Source: Mycolicibacterium moriokaense (lineage in GTDB: Bacteria > Actinomycetota > Actinomycetes > Mycobacteriales > Mycobacteriaceae). From it: a stretch of DNA of 64,000 nucleotides. The stretch spans positions 248,001 through 312,000 of the forward strand of contig NZ_QJJU01000002.1 in the NCBI RefSeq assembly GCF_003201655.1, given 5' to 3'. The translations under genes and the position numbers were made by a program. This document shows, piece after piece, positions 25,230 to 34,773 of this stretch. The notes under the pieces are model-generated. The model saw nothing but the letters and a program-made list of their open reading frames with translations, searched no databases and was not told the DNA's origin. Position 1 is the first letter of the stretch. Each line of letters starts with the position of its first letter.

Positions 25230-25252
25230 CACTTCGCCAATAATTTGTAAAG
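25226..25252. promoter_or_regulatory. Copy E of the shared 27-bp operator
   Basis: GTGACACTT at 25226-25234 and ATTTGTAAAG at 25243-25252. It begins inside the stop codon of TetR paralogue 2 and lies 9 bases before the aldehyde dehydrogenase ATG. Confidence 0.75.
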
Positions 25253-25261
25253 CTGTCTTCT

Positions 25262-26746
25262 ATGACGGAAGTGCAGACCGAAGCCGGCGTGCTCGCCGGT
25301 GACGAGCGGATGCTGATCGACGGCGAATTGCAGTTCACCGGCAGCGGCGCGACATTCGACGTGATCCATCCGGCCAGCGAGGAAGTGGCCGGGCGCGCCA
25401 CCGACGGCACCGTCGCCGACATGGAGCGCGCGGTCGGCGCGGCCCGCCGGGCATTCGACGCGGGCGACTGGTCTCGCGACCTCGAGTTCCGCTACCACTG
25501 CCTCACGCAGTTGCACGAGGCCCTGGAAAACAACAAGGAGCGGTTGCGCCGCATCCTCATCACCGAAGTCGGCTGCCCGGTCACCGTGTCCGGCTCTCAG
25601 ATCGAGAGCCCGATCGAGGAAGTCAAGCACTGGGCCGAGCACGGCCGGGCATTCGAGTACCTCGTCGACACCGGTGTACATCCGACGCAGTTGGGCCCTG
25701 CGCGTCGCAAGATCCACTACGAGCCCGTCGGTGTGGTCGGCGCCATCACGCCGTGGAATGTGCCGTTCTACCTCAACATCGCCGAGACGGTGCCTGCGCT
25801 GATCGCCGGTAACACGGTGGTGCTCAAGCCCGCACAGCTCACCCCGTGGTCGGGCAGCGAGTACGGCCGGATCGTGGCCGAGGAAACCGACATCCCCGCG
25901 GGCGTCTTCAACGTCGTGGTCTCCAACGCCAACGAGGTGGGTGCGGCGCTGTCCGCCGATCCGCGTGTCGACATGATCACGTTCACCGGTTCGACCGCGA
26001 CCGGACGGGCGATCCTGGCCGCCGGGGCGCCGACGGTCAAGAAGACGCTGCTCGAACTGGGTGGCAAGTCCGCGCACATCGTGCTCGACGACGCGGATTT
26101 CAACTCGGCCATGCCGATGGCGGCGATGATGGCGTGCGTGATGTCCGGCCAGAGCTGCATCCTGCCGAGTCGAATTCTGTTGCCGCGCAGCCGGTACGAC
26201 GAAGGCATCGAGATGCTCAAGACGATGATGGCAGGCTTTCCTGTCGGCGACCCCTGGACCCCGGGCAACATGCAAGGCCCGCAAATCAGCGAGACCCAGC
26301 GGCAGAAGGTGCTCGGCCTGATCAAGAGCGGTATCGACTCAGGTGCCCGATTGGTCACCGGTGGCGGAATTCCGGAGAACCTTCCGACTGGCTACTATGT
26401 GCAACCCACGTTGTTGGCCGACGTCGATCCGGATTCGCAAGTGGCGCAGGAAGAGATCTTCGGACCTGTGCTCACGGTGACGCCGTATGACAGCGACGAC
26501 GAGGCCATCGCGATCGCCAACAACTCGATCTACGGGCTGTCCGGCGAGGTCAGCGGTACAGATCTGGACCGGGCGCTGGAGGTCGCCAAGCGGATGCGCA
26601 CCGGCAACGTCACAATCAATGGCAAGAGCCATTTCGGGATCACAAGCCCGTTCGGCGGGACCAAGCAGAGTGGCCTCGGCTATCGCAACGGCGAAGAGGG
26701 CTACAAGGAATACCTGGAGGCCAAGACGATCGGCATGCCTGAGTGA
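25262..26746 (+). CDS. Aldehyde dehydrogenase (NAD(P)-dependent)
   Basis: A 494-residue ALDH-superfamily enzyme of normal length. TPWNVPFYL and VVLKPAQLTP form the cofactor site, LLELGGKSAHIVLDDAD holds the general-base Glu, and MSGQSCILPSR holds the catalytic Cys at residue 299. The C-terminal FGGTKQSGLGYRNGEEGYKEY is typical. It would oxidise an aldehyde to an acid. The operator copy just upstream places it in the same regulon as the P450 and BVMO operons, and the HpcH aldolase there is a possible source of its substrate. Confidence 0.93.
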   Translation: MTEVQTEAGVLAGDERMLIDGELQFTGSGATFDVIHPASEEVAGRATDGTVADMERAVGAARRAFDAGDWSRDLEFRYHCLTQLHEALENNKERLRRILITEVGCPVTVSGSQIESPIEEVKHWAEHGRAFEYLVDTGVHPTQLGPARRKIHYEPVGVVGAITPWNVPFYLNIAETVPALIAGNTVVLKPAQLTPWSGSEYGRIVAEETDIPAGVFNVVVSNANEVGAALSADPRVDMITFTGSTATGRAILAAGAPTVKKTLLELGGKSAHIVLDDADFNSAMPMAAMMACVMSGQSCILPSRILLPRSRYDEGIEMLKTMMAGFPVGDPWTPGNMQGPQISETQRQKVLGLIKSGIDSGARLVTGGGIPENLPTGYYVQPTLLADVDPDSQVAQEEIFGPVLTVTPYDSDDEAIAIANNSIYGLSGEVSGTDLDRALEVAKRMRTGNVTINGKSHFGITSPFGGTKQSGLGYRNGEEGYKEYLEAKTIGMPE

Positions 26747-26761
26747 GCGCAGGCGGCAACT

Positions 26762-26802
26762 CCGGAAACCCATACGTGAAACTGCCCGCGTAGCGAGCGA
26801 CA
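26762..26802. repeat. Left inverted repeat flanking a small gene
   Basis: Bases 26771-26802 match the reverse complement of 27166-27197 at 30 of 32 positions (core TGCCCGCGTAGCGAGCGACA). The similarity extends outward through a CCGGA block to 41 bases with 35 matches. No target-site duplication is evident at the outer edges. Confidence 0.75.
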
Positions 26803-26840
26803 ACCGCGAAGTTGTCGGACGTGCCTGTCACGGTTCGACG

Positions 26841-27158
26841 ATGGAGACCAGGCATCTATTGCAGGGCATCGACCTCCGCTATGCGCTCACGATGTACCTG
26901 TTGCAACATGGCCCTACGACCGTCGACGAGCTCATCAAGGCTCTCGAGTGGCAGGGCTTCGAGATCCGCGGACGTGCGTCGAAACAGGTATCGGATGCAC
27001 TGCGGTGGGAGCGGCGGCGTGGCAGGGTCCGTCGACTGGCGCGCGGACTCTACGGTCCGGGGTTTGTACCGCGCGGCACAGAACACCGGATCTATACCCG
27101 AGTGATGGCCCTGCGGACCGCGGCAAAGCCCTTGTGGTTCCGCGGTGTCCGTCTATAG
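26841..27158 (+). CDS. Small basic protein of unknown function inside inverted repeats
   Basis: A 105-residue protein starting METRHLLQGIDLRYAL at ATG 26841. The middle, GPTTVDELIKALEWQGFEI and SKQVSDALRWERRRGRVRRL, looks like a winged-helix unit with a basic wing; DNA binding is an inference from charge and helix pattern only. No enzyme motif is seen. The gene is enclosed by 41-base inverted repeats at 26762-26802 and 27166-27206, and an in-frame extension upstream runs into the aldehyde dehydrogenase region without protein features. I do not recognise the family with certainty. Confidence 0.65.
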   Translation: METRHLLQGIDLRYALTMYLLQHGPTTVDELIKALEWQGFEIRGRASKQVSDALRWERRRGRVRRLARGLYGPGFVPRGTEHRIYTRVMALRTAAKPLWFRGVRL

Positions 27159-27165
27159 ACTCCCG

Positions 27166-27206
27166 TGTCGCTCGCTACGCGGGCACTTTCACATATGCCC
27201 CTCCGG
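27166..27206. repeat. Right inverted repeat flanking a small gene
   Basis: Mirror copy of 26762-26802. It ends 11 bases before the rlmN stop codon, so it may also act as, or have been inserted into, the rlmN terminator region. Confidence 0.75.
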
Positions 27207-27217
27207 CCAAAGCCCCG

Positions 27218-28315
27218 TCAGCCTTCGGCCGCCAACTGCCCACACGCCGCGGCGATTTCGCGGCCGCGCGTATCGCGCACCGTGCACGACACTCCCCGCG
27301 CACGAACCCGCCTGACGAACTCCCGTTCGGCCGCCTTCGGGCTGGCGTCCCACTCACTGCCCGGCGTCGGATTCAACGGGATGACGTTGACATGTGCCAG
27401 CGGTCCCAGCGCGCCGTGCAGTCGCTTGCCCAAAAGATCGGCCCGCCAGGGCTGGTCGTTGATGTCGCGGATCAACGCATATTCGATCGACACCCGTCGC
27501 CCCGTGACGTCGGCGTAATACCGAGCCGCATCAAGGGCTTCCGAGACGTTCCACCGGTTGTTGACGGGGACGAGCGTGTCGCGCAGTTCGTCGTCGGGAG
27601 CATGCAGCGAGAGCGCAAGCGTGACGTTGAGTCGTTCGTCTGCCAGTTTGCGAATCGCGGGCGCCAACCCGACCGTCGACACGGTCACCGAACGCGCGGA
27701 GATTCCGAAGCCGTTCGGCGGCGCGGCGACAGTGCGACGTACCGCTCCCAGCACCCGGTTGTAGTTCGCCAACGGCTCGCCCATGCCCATGAACACGATG
27801 TTGGACAGCCGGCCGTGGTCGCGGTCCCGCAGTTCCACCGCGGCCGCCCGTACCTGCTCGAGGATCTCCGCGGTCGACAGGTTGCGGTTCAACCCGCCCT
27901 GCCCGGTTGCGCAGAACGGACACGCCATGCCACAACCTGCCTGCGACGAGATGCAGACCGTGTTGCGGTCCGGGTAGCGCATCAACACCGACTCGAACGT
28001 CGTGCCGTCGACCGCGCGCCACAGCATCTTGCGGGTCTCCCCCGCGTCACATTCGATCTCGCGCACCGCATCGAGCAGGCGCGGGAACAACGCGTCGGCG
28101 ACCTGTTCGCGCACCGCAGCGGGCAGGTCCGTCATCTGTTGGGGATCGGCGATCAGCCTGCCGTAGTACTGGTTGGCCAGTTGCTTGCCGCGAAATGCGG
28201 GCAGCCCCAGGTCCGCTACGGCGGTGGAGCGGGAGTCCTCGTCGAGGTCAGCAAAATGCCGCGGCGGCATGGCGCGTCGCGGTGGATCAAAAACCAGGGG
28301 CAGGGATGTGGCCAT
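27218..28315 (-). CDS. rlmN: Dual-specificity 23S rRNA/tRNA adenine-C2 methyltransferase RlmN
   Basis: A 365-residue radical-SAM methyltransferase. The cluster motif CxxxCxxC is at Cys128, Cys132 and Cys135 in [34 protein letters not shown] is the GEP region, and the C-terminal [11 protein letters not shown] carries the second catalytic Cys. It methylates A2503 of 23S rRNA and A37 of some tRNAs. ATG 28315 gives the normal family length; the frame is open further upstream but without conserved sequence. In M. tuberculosis the orthologue lies next to cdsA; here an EamA gene on the other strand intervenes. Confidence 0.95.
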   Translation of the reverse strand: MATSLPLVFDPPRRAMPPRHFADLDEDSRSTAVADLGLPAFRGKQLANQYYGRLIADPQQMTDLPAAVREQVADALFPRLLDAVREIECDAGETRKMLWRAVDGTTFESVLMRYPDRNTVCISSQAGCGMACPFCATGQGGLNRNLSTAEILEQVRAAAVELRDRDHGRLSNIVFMGMGEPLANYNRVLGAVRRTVAAPPNGFGISARSVTVSTVGLAPAIRKLADERLNVTLALSLHAPDDELRDTLVPVNNRWNVSEALDAARYYADVTGRRVSIEYALIRDINDQPWRADLLGKRLHGALGPLAHVNVIPLNPTPGSEWDASPKAAEREFVRRVRARGVSCTVRDTRGREIAAACGQLAAEG

Positions 28316-28384
28316 GGGCTTTCGCCAGTATCCCACCTGCGGCGGCCGGAAATTCATTGGCGGCAACGGACGTTGATCGCAACC

Positions 28385-29341
28385 ATGGGAGCCATGGCCC
28401 TGCCCACGATGCCGCTGCGTACAGCGTCGAATCTGACGTTCTTCTACGCGTTGGGATATCCCATTGGTGCGCTTGCTGTTTCGGCGATGTCGCCGATGGC
28501 CGTGCTGGTATTCAGGTTCGGGCTGGCCGGCGCGATCCTGTGCGCATGGGCTTTGATCTCCCGTGTGACGTGGCCCACTGGACGCACCTTGGCGCACGTC
28601 TTAGTCGCAGGGTTGCTGACCCAGGCGCTGCAATTCATTCCTCTGTACCTGGCACTGATGCACGGCGCCCCTGCCGTACTGGGAGCCGTGGTCATCTCGA
28701 TGAACCCCGTCGTCACCGCCCTCCTGGTGGCGGCGTTCCTTGGCGAGGGCCTGACGTGGATGCGGGTCGGCGCTTTGGTCCTGGGCGTCCTCGCGGTGCT
28801 GGCGGCCTGCGCGGGACGGCTGATCGCAATCGGCGGAGTCGACACCGTCGTGCTGCTGCTTCTCGCTGCGTTGGTCAGCCTCGCCGCGGGCGGGGTCTAC
28901 CAGCAGCGATTCTGCTCTGGTGTGGACTTCCGTGCGACGGCGGCGCTGCAGAACGGCGTGGCTCTGGTGCCGGTAGCGGCGCTGGCCGTCTTCATGCCCT
29001 TCACCGTCGTCGACCCGTGGAACGCGGCGGCCGCGGTGGCCGCCGTGGTGCTGTTCAACGCGACCTTGTGCATGACGCTCTACGTGCGGGCGATCAACAC
29101 CTATGGCGCCGCCGCGGTGGCGATGCTGTTCGCGGTCATACCTGCCGTCGCGGGCGTGCTGTCGTGGCTGATGCTGGGTCAGCGGCCCGATATCGGCATC
29201 GCGGTCGGCCTCGTGGTCGGCGCGGTGGCGTGCTGGCTCAACGCCAAGGGGTCACGCCAGCAGCGTCAGCACGATCCAGCCGGCGACGGCCGACGGCAGC
29301 ATCGCGTCGATCCGGTCCATGAGGCCCCCGTGACCGGGTAG
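28385..29341 (+). CDS. EamA/DMT-superfamily transporter
   Basis: A 318-residue membrane protein with about ten hydrophobic segments in two EamA repeats, for example [19 protein letters not shown] at the end of the first and [20 protein letters not shown] in the second. It probably exports small metabolites or amino acids; no substrate can be named. ATG 28385 is taken, with ATG 28394 possible. The last 90 bases overlap the end of the convergent cdsA gene. The same frame is open far upstream through the rlmN gene, but that part is a shadow. Confidence 0.82.
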   Translation: MGAMALPTMPLRTASNLTFFYALGYPIGALAVSAMSPMAVLVFRFGLAGAILCAWALISRVTWPTGRTLAHVLVAGLLTQALQFIPLYLALMHGAPAVLGAVVISMNPVVTALLVAAFLGEGLTWMRVGALVLGVLAVLAACAGRLIAIGGVDTVVLLLLAALVSLAAGGVYQQRFCSGVDFRATAALQNGVALVPVAALAVFMPFTVVDPWNAAAAVAAVVLFNATLCMTLYVRAINTYGAAAVAMLFAVIPAVAGVLSWLMLGQRPDIGIAVGLVVGAVACWLNAKGSRQQRQHDPAGDGRRQHRVDPVHEAPVTG

Positions 29342-30136
29342 CAGCGTGCCCATGTCCTTGATGCCTAGGTCGCGCTTGACCTGGGACTCGACCAGGTCGC
29401 CGAGCACGCCGGTGATCACCAGCATCAGCCCGAGCGGCACGCCGACCCAGGCGGGCTTGTCGAGCAGGAACGCCACCGTCAACACGGATGCGGTGATTCC
29501 GAAGAACAGCGAGCCGCCCAGCCCCTCCCACGATTTCTTCGGGCTGATCGCAGGCGCCATCAGATGCTTGCCGAACAACACTCCGGCGACGTAGCCACCG
29601 ATGTCGGCGAATACGACGGTGACGATCACCGTGAAGGTTCGGATGCCACCGTGGTCCTGGAAGATCAGCAGCGCAGTGAAGCTCGCGAACAGCGGCACCC
29701 ACGTCGCGAGCAGCACGGTGGCCGAAATATCGCGCAGATAGTTCACCGGCTGCTCGCTGAGACCCTGCCCGACCAGGCGCCACACCATGCACACCACGAT
29801 CGTTCCGGCGTACGCCCCCAATAACCCGGCCGGGCCGAAGGGCCACGTCAGCCAGATCATGGCCTGGCCGCCGATCAGCAGCGGTATCAGGGGAAGGGAG
29901 TAGCCGGCCTCCTTCAGTCTGCGGACGACCTCGTAAGTGGCGATGGGCATCGCCACCGCGAGTACGGCCAGCCATCCCTTCGGTGCGAAATTCAGAATCC
30001 CGATGGCCATCGCGCCCAACAGGACTCCGACGGCGATCGCGGCAGGCAGGTCGCGGCCGGCGCGGGAGGCTTTTTTGGGCGGCTCAGTCGGGCCGTCGTC
30101 TGTGTCTGGCACGGGAGTCGCTTGCTGATCGGCCAC
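29252..30136 (-). CDS. cdsA: Phosphatidate cytidylyltransferase
   Basis: A 294-residue integral membrane enzyme making CDP-diacylglycerol from CTP and phosphatidic acid. The C-terminal signature runs from SQVKRDLGIKD to [12 protein letters not shown], the canonical CDS motif. The N-terminal 35 residues are hydrophilic (PDTDDGPTEPPKK), as in mycobacterial orthologues, and are followed by several membrane segments. GTG 30136 overlaps the frr stop by one base (TAGTG), so the genes are probably translated in a coupled way in a pyrH-frr-cdsA operon. It lies in the plasma membrane. Confidence 0.96.
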   Translation of the reverse strand: MADQQATPVPDTDDGPTEPPKKASRAGRDLPAAIAVGVLLGAMAIGILNFAPKGWLAVLAVAMPIATYEVVRRLKEAGYSLPLIPLLIGGQAMIWLTWPFGPAGLLGAYAGTIVVCMVWRLVGQGLSEQPVNYLRDISATVLLATWVPLFASFTALLIFQDHGGIRTFTVIVTVVFADIGGYVAGVLFGKHLMAPAISPKKSWEGLGGSLFFGITASVLTVAFLLDKPAWVGVPLGLMLVITGVLGDLVESQVKRDLGIKDMGTLLPGHGGLMDRIDAMLPSAVAGWIVLTLLA

Positions 30137-30693
30137 TAGACCTCCAGCAACTCGCCTTCTTTGTGCTTGACCAGGTCGTCGATCTGGGTCGTGTACGTGT
30201 GAGTGGTCTTGTCGAGGTCCTTCTCGGCGCGGGCCACCTCGTCCTCGCCGGCTTCGCCGTCCTTCTTGATGCGATGCAGTTCTTCCATCGCCTTGCGGCG
30301 GATGTTGCGCACGGTGACTCTCGCGTCCTCGCCCTTGGACTTGGCCTGTTTGACCAGGTCGCGGCGACGCTCCTCGGTCAGTTGCGGGATGGCGATCCGG
30401 ATGATGTTGCCGTCGTTGGTGGGATTGACCCCGAGGTCGGAGTTACGGATGGCGTCCTCGATGTTGCGCAACTGGTTGGCCTCGTAGGGCTTGATGACGA
30501 CGAGACGCGCCTCTGGGACGTTGATAGACGACAGCTGTGTGATGGGCGTCATCGAGCCGTAGTAATCGATGTTGATGCGCGAGAACATGCCGGGGTTGGC
30601 GCGACCGGTACGGATCGACGAGAGATCGTCGCGGGCCACCGACACCGCCTTCTCCATCTTCTCCTCGGCATCGAAGAGCGTTTCGTCGATCAC
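30136..30693 (-). CDS. frr: Ribosome recycling factor
   Basis: A 185-residue protein of exact family length. [13 protein letters not shown], the hinge-region [18 protein letters not shown], and the C-terminal [20 protein letters not shown] are classic RRF segments. With EF-G it splits post-termination ribosomes. ATG 30693 lies 12 bases after the pyrH stop, and the stop overlaps the cdsA start. The order pyrH-frr-cdsA is conserved in actinobacteria. Confidence 0.97.
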   Translation of the reverse strand: MIDETLFDAEEKMEKAVSVARDDLSSIRTGRANPGMFSRINIDYYGSMTPITQLSSINVPEARLVVIKPYEANQLRNIEDAIRNSDLGVNPTNDGNIIRIAIPQLTEERRRDLVKQAKSKGEDARVTVRNIRRKAMEELHRIKKDGEAGEDEVARAEKDLDKTTHTYTTQIDDLVKHKEGELLEV

Positions 30694-30705
30694 GGCATCC
30701 TCTCG

Positions 30706-31464
30706 TTATGTGGTGACCAGTGTTCCGATCTTCTCACCTGCCACCGCCCTGGCGATATTGCCGTCGACGAGCAGGTTGAACACCAGGATGGGCATGCCGT
30801 TGTCCATGCACAGGCTGAACGCGGTGGCGTCGGCGACCTTCAGGCCACGGTCGATGACCTCGCGGTGGCTGATCGCGGTGAGCAGTTCGGCCTCGGGATC
30901 CTCCCGCGGGTCGGCGGTGAACACCCCGTCGACGGACTTGGCCATCAGCACCACTTCTGCACCGATCTCCAGCGCGCGCTGCGCGGCGGTGGTGTCGGTC
31001 GAGAAATACGGGAGGCCCATGCCTGCCCCGAAGATCACCACCCGGCCCTTCTCGAGGTGCCTGCGGGCTCGCAGCGGAATGTAGGGTTCGGCGACCTGCC
31101 CCATGGTGATGGCGGTCTGCACGCGCGTCGCGATGCCTTCCTTTTCCAGGAAGTCTTGCAGCGCAAGGCTGTTCATTACGGTGCCGAGCATGCCCATGTA
31201 GTCACTGCGCGTGCGTTCCATGCCGCGCTGCTGCAGCTGTGCGCCGCGGAAAAAGTTGCCGCCGCCGATGACGACCGCAACCTGGACGCCACTTCGGACG
31301 ACCTCGGCGATCTGCCGGGCCACCTGATGCACCACGTCTGGGTCCAGGCCCACTTGCCCGCCGCCGAACATCTCGCCGCCAAGCTTGAGCAGCACCCGGG
31401 AGTAGTACGGCCGGATCGGGGCAGGTGATGCGTCGGCCCCGTTGGGGCTGGTGGTCTCCGCCAT
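30706..31464 (-). CDS. pyrH: UMP kinase
   Basis: A 252-residue amino-acid-kinase-fold UMP kinase. [14 protein letters not shown] is the phosphate loop, [11 protein letters not shown] the UMP/ATP region, and [15 protein letters not shown] the signature helix. It phosphorylates UMP to UDP and is allosterically regulated by GTP/UTP in the family. ATG 31464 is preferred to ATG 31488 because GAAGGAG lies at the right distance upstream. It heads the pyrH-frr-cdsA operon; the 119 bases upstream probably hold its promoter. Confidence 0.97.
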   Translation of the reverse strand: MAETTSPNGADASPAPIRPYYSRVLLKLGGEMFGGGQVGLDPDVVHQVARQIAEVVRSGVQVAVVIGGGNFFRGAQLQQRGMERTRSDYMGMLGTVMNSLALQDFLEKEGIATRVQTAITMGQVAEPYIPLRARRHLEKGRVVIFGAGMGLPYFSTDTTAAQRALEIGAEVVLMAKSVDGVFTADPREDPEAELLTAISHREVIDRGLKVADATAFSLCMDNGMPILVFNLLVDGNIARAVAGEKIGTLVTT

Positions 31465-31583
31465 CCGACTCCTTCGGGGTTCTCGCATGAGATCGCCATC
31501 CCCGGCGCTGGCCCTGGACGGCGCCCCTAATCCTGCCCCATAGCGGCCGGATCGCCGCTATGGGGTGGGCGGTGTGGCGGAGG

Positions 31584-32295
<712 letters not shown>

Positions 32296-32312
32296 GTGTC
32301 AATATGCTTGAT

Positions 32313-32744
32313 ATGAGCGAGCCGTTTGAGGACCAACCCCTTGGCTATCTGTTGAGCCGCGTGATGTTTGCGCTGAAGGCCAACGTGACGGCGGCGGTCC
32401 TGGACCCGCTGGACGTGGCTTTCCCCGAATACCTCTGCATGCGGGTGCTGGCCAAGTTCCCTGGGCACTCCAACGCCGACCTGGCCCGCGCCCTGAACGT
32501 CTCACCCCAGGCGATGAACATGGTGCTGCGCGGGCTCGAGGAGCGACGTCTCGTGGCGCGGCCGGCAAGCGTGTCGTCGGGGCGATCGCTGCCCGCCCAG
32601 CTGACGCGCGAAGGCGGGCAACTGCTGGAGCGCACCGACGCAGGTGTGCGGGCAGCCGAAGACCGGCTGATGACCAATCTGAGCGACGAGGAGCGCTACG
32701 AGTTCAAGCGCGTATTGGCCGCGCTTGGATCAGACCCGATCTAA
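32313..32744 (+). CDS. MarR-family transcriptional regulator
   Basis: A 143-residue winged-helix regulator. HSNADLARALNVSPQAMNMV is the helix-turn-helix, and ERRLVARPASVSSGRSLPAQLT is the wing. ATG 32313 is assigned; ATG 32304 is in frame and possible. No Shine-Dalgarno is seen, so the message may be leaderless. It diverges from a methyltransferase gene across a perfect ATATCAA palindrome and probably represses both genes. Its TAA stop begins the hairpin at 32744-32798. Confidence 0.87.
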   Translation: MSEPFEDQPLGYLLSRVMFALKANVTAAVLDPLDVAFPEYLCMRVLAKFPGHSNADLARALNVSPQAMNMVLRGLEERRLVARPASVSSGRSLPAQLTREGGQLLERTDAGVRAAEDRLMTNLSDEERYEFKRVLAALGSDPI

Positions 32745-32798
32745 GCGATTTGTGTGCAGTTTGGAGCGCTCAGCGCAACAAACTGCACACAAATCGCT
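32744..32798. terminator. Perfect 20-bp-stem hairpin between convergent genes (hairpin family 2)
   Basis: Arm 32744-32763 (AGCGATTTGTGTGCAGTTTG) is perfectly inverted at 32779-32798 around a 15-base loop that contains CTCAGCGC. It spans the space between the MarR and amine oxidase stop codons. A close relative is at 43614-43668. Confidence 0.7.
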
Positions 32799-34773
32799 AG
32801 TGGTGGTGGCAGGCCGCAGGCGGTGACGGCGGTATGTCCAGCGCGGGATTGCCGTCGAAGAACCCAACCGGCTTCAAGTGGAATCCCGTGTATGCGCACG
32901 GCATCACGGGCCAGTCCTCCGGCCGGACTACGTGGTGCGCGCCCAGCGTGTACCAGAGCACGACATCGGTGTCCTCCAGCGGTGCATCGTCGGCGATGAA
33001 CTCCGGCAGGCCCTGCATATCGGCCGACTGGTACATGTAGTCGCCCGCCGCGAACTTCTCGTCGGGGTCGTAGCGGGTCACCCACAGGTTGTGCTGGACG
33101 AATCGCGCGCGGTCGTAGATGTATGAACCTTCCTGCACCATCACCGGCACCACGTCCCTAGGCGTCAGCTTGTAGGCCACCGGGGCGCCCAGTTCGTTGC
33201 GCTTTGACGGGTTGGAGATCTTCCAGTACCTGCCCTTCGTCCAGTCCCAGTCGCGCGCACCGGCAGCCTCAGAGGCCACCAAGGTGTCGCGGGTGATCCA
33301 CGCATTGTGGTGTGGGTTGAGCTCAGGGTCGGGTTCGGGAATCGAGTCGACCTCGTACACGCTGTTGCCCGCGCCGTCGATACTCATGTCGAGCCGGAAG
33401 TTGAAGAAGTGCTGGTGATTGGGGCCGTAGATGTTGGGGGCGACCAGCTTTCCCCATCGCGGCTCCTCACCATCGGGCACGGCCCCGGTGGTGAGCACCC
33501 CGGAGAGCTTGACCTCCACCTCCATCGACGCGTCGTTGTAGAAGTACCAGAAGAATCCGTACTCGTAGTTGCCGACGGTGCAGATCATCGAGATCACCAG
33601 CCGTCGGGCCCGCCGTACCTCCACCTCACCGGTCCGGAAATCGGTGTGTTTCCAGGAGATTCCGTAGTCCTCCTCGTGCATGCAGATCGCGTTCGGGATG
33701 GTGACGGCATTGCCAGAGGAGTCGTTGACCGTACCGTCGAAGTAGAAGATCTCGCCGAGGCAGTCGCAGCCGAGTGTCAGCGGGTTCGCCGAAAAGCCCA
33801 TCCCCACTTCACCCATGTCGAAAACATTCTTGTTCCAGTGAGTGGGCTCGGTATCACCGTACGGCACAACCATTTCCGACAGCGACGCCCGGTAGACGAT
33901 GGGCCGGGTCTCGCCGCGGTCGGTGTAGGTGATCTCGTGCAGCGTGATGCCTTCGCGCGGGTTGAAGCCTACTCGCATGGACCACTTCTGCCATTGCACC
34001 TTCCACCCGTCGACGGTGAAGCTCGGGCCGTCGGGCTGGGTGATCTCGATGGCCTTCACGTCGTCGCGGAACTTGGTGAATGCGGGCCGGTTGTTCTCGT
34101 CGAACATGAACTTCTCGGCGTAGTTGCCCGCGGTCGGCGGCAGCGGCACCACCCCGTGGTCCTCGATGTCGATCACCTTCATGGCGTCAAGATCGAAGGT
34201 GACGATCAGACCCTCGACCGGTCGCGCGTAGCCGTGCTCGGAGGCCGCGGCACGCATGAACGTCAGAGGGCGACAGACGAGCGCCGAATTGTCGTAGTGA
34301 TCCTGGCTGCCGTAATAGCCCGCGGGCCAAGGATCGATCATCGCCAGGTCGAAGTCGGTGACGCCGCGCCTGCGCATCGCCTCCTGCCAGCGTGGGTCGG
34401 CGCGTACCACCTCTTCCACCCCGGTCATGTGCTCGACAAGATAAGACGGGAACCGGCCGGGCACCGCCTTCCACGAGTCGATGACACGCGCGCCAACGTC
34501 GACGACAGCCTCGTAGATCAGCTTGGCAGCGCCGTCGTACATCGAGACGAACGCACGTCGCGGCGTCTCGGCCACGCCCGCGAACGTCAACGAAGACGGC
34601 TTTTCCGGCTCCGCCAGCTGGATCATCACGAATTTCAATGTCGGCGTGGAATATTCGGAGTCGGTGATGACCGCCGCGGCGGTCTCGATCTCCGCACCGG
34701 TCAGCGGGTCCAGCGGATACCGGGCTGTGTTGTCAATCGCCTCCGTGCTCGGCACGGTGCTTTCCATTGTCAT
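32797..34773 (-). CDS. Copper amine oxidase (topaquinone enzyme)
   Basis: A 658-residue copper-containing primary amine oxidase. GNYEYGFFWYFYND holds the Tyr (about residue 403) that is converted to topaquinone. HHNAWITRDTL and the ANIYGPNHQHFFNFRLDMS segment provide the copper His residues, the latter with an HxH pair. It would turn a primary amine, O2 and water into aldehyde, ammonia and H2O2. The C-terminus ends in Cys-His-His-His. ATG 34773 overlaps the permease stop (ATGA), so uptake and oxidation of an amine appear coupled. No signal peptide is visible. Confidence 0.92.
   Translation of the reverse strand: MTMESTVPSTEAIDNTARYPLDPLTGAEIETAAAVITDSEYSTPTLKFVMIQLAEPEKPSSLTFAGVAETPRRAFVSMYDGAAKLIYEAVVDVGARVIDSWKAVPGRFPSYLVEHMTGVEEVVRADPRWQEAMRRRGVTDFDLAMIDPWPAGYYGSQDHYDNSALVCRPLTFMRAAASEHGYARPVEGLIVTFDLDAMKVIDIEDHGVVPLPPTAGNYAEKFMFDENNRPAFTKFRDDVKAIEITQPDGPSFTVDGWKVQWQKWSMRVGFNPREGITLHEITYTDRGETRPIVYRASLSEMVVPYGDTEPTHWNKNVFDMGEVGMGFSANPLTLGCDCLGEIFYFDGTVNDSSGNAVTIPNAICMHEEDYGISWKHTDFRTGEVEVRRARRLVISMICTVGNYEYGFFWYFYNDASMEVEVKLSGVLTTGAVPDGEEPRWGKLVAPNIYGPNHQHFFNFRLDMSIDGAGNSVYEVDSIPEPDPELNPHHNAWITRDTLVASEAAGARDWDWTKGRYWKISNPSKRNELGAPVAYKLTPRDVVPVMVQEGSYIYDRARFVQHNLWVTRYDPDEKFAAGDYMYQSADMQGLPEFIADDAPLEDTDVVLWYTLGAHHVVRPEDWPVMPCAYTGFHLKPVGFFDGNPALDIPPSPPAACHHH

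Noticed and set aside
11262-25252. The 27-bp repeated element as a simple -35/-10 promoter pair
   Set aside because: GTGACA and TGTAAA are separated by only 14 bases, too short for a sigma-70-type promoter, and copy D is a true palindrome. An operator explains this better.
26762-27206. Complete insertion sequence
   Set aside because: The enclosed protein is only 105 residues and shows no transposase motif; no target-site duplication is seen. Kept only as a possible non-autonomous unit.
26948-28384. Long open rightward frame running over rlmN and joining the EamA gene
   Set aside because: It is the antisense frame of rlmN, whose radical-SAM motifs are intact; the protein has no domain before the EamA part. 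High GC makes long antisense frames common.
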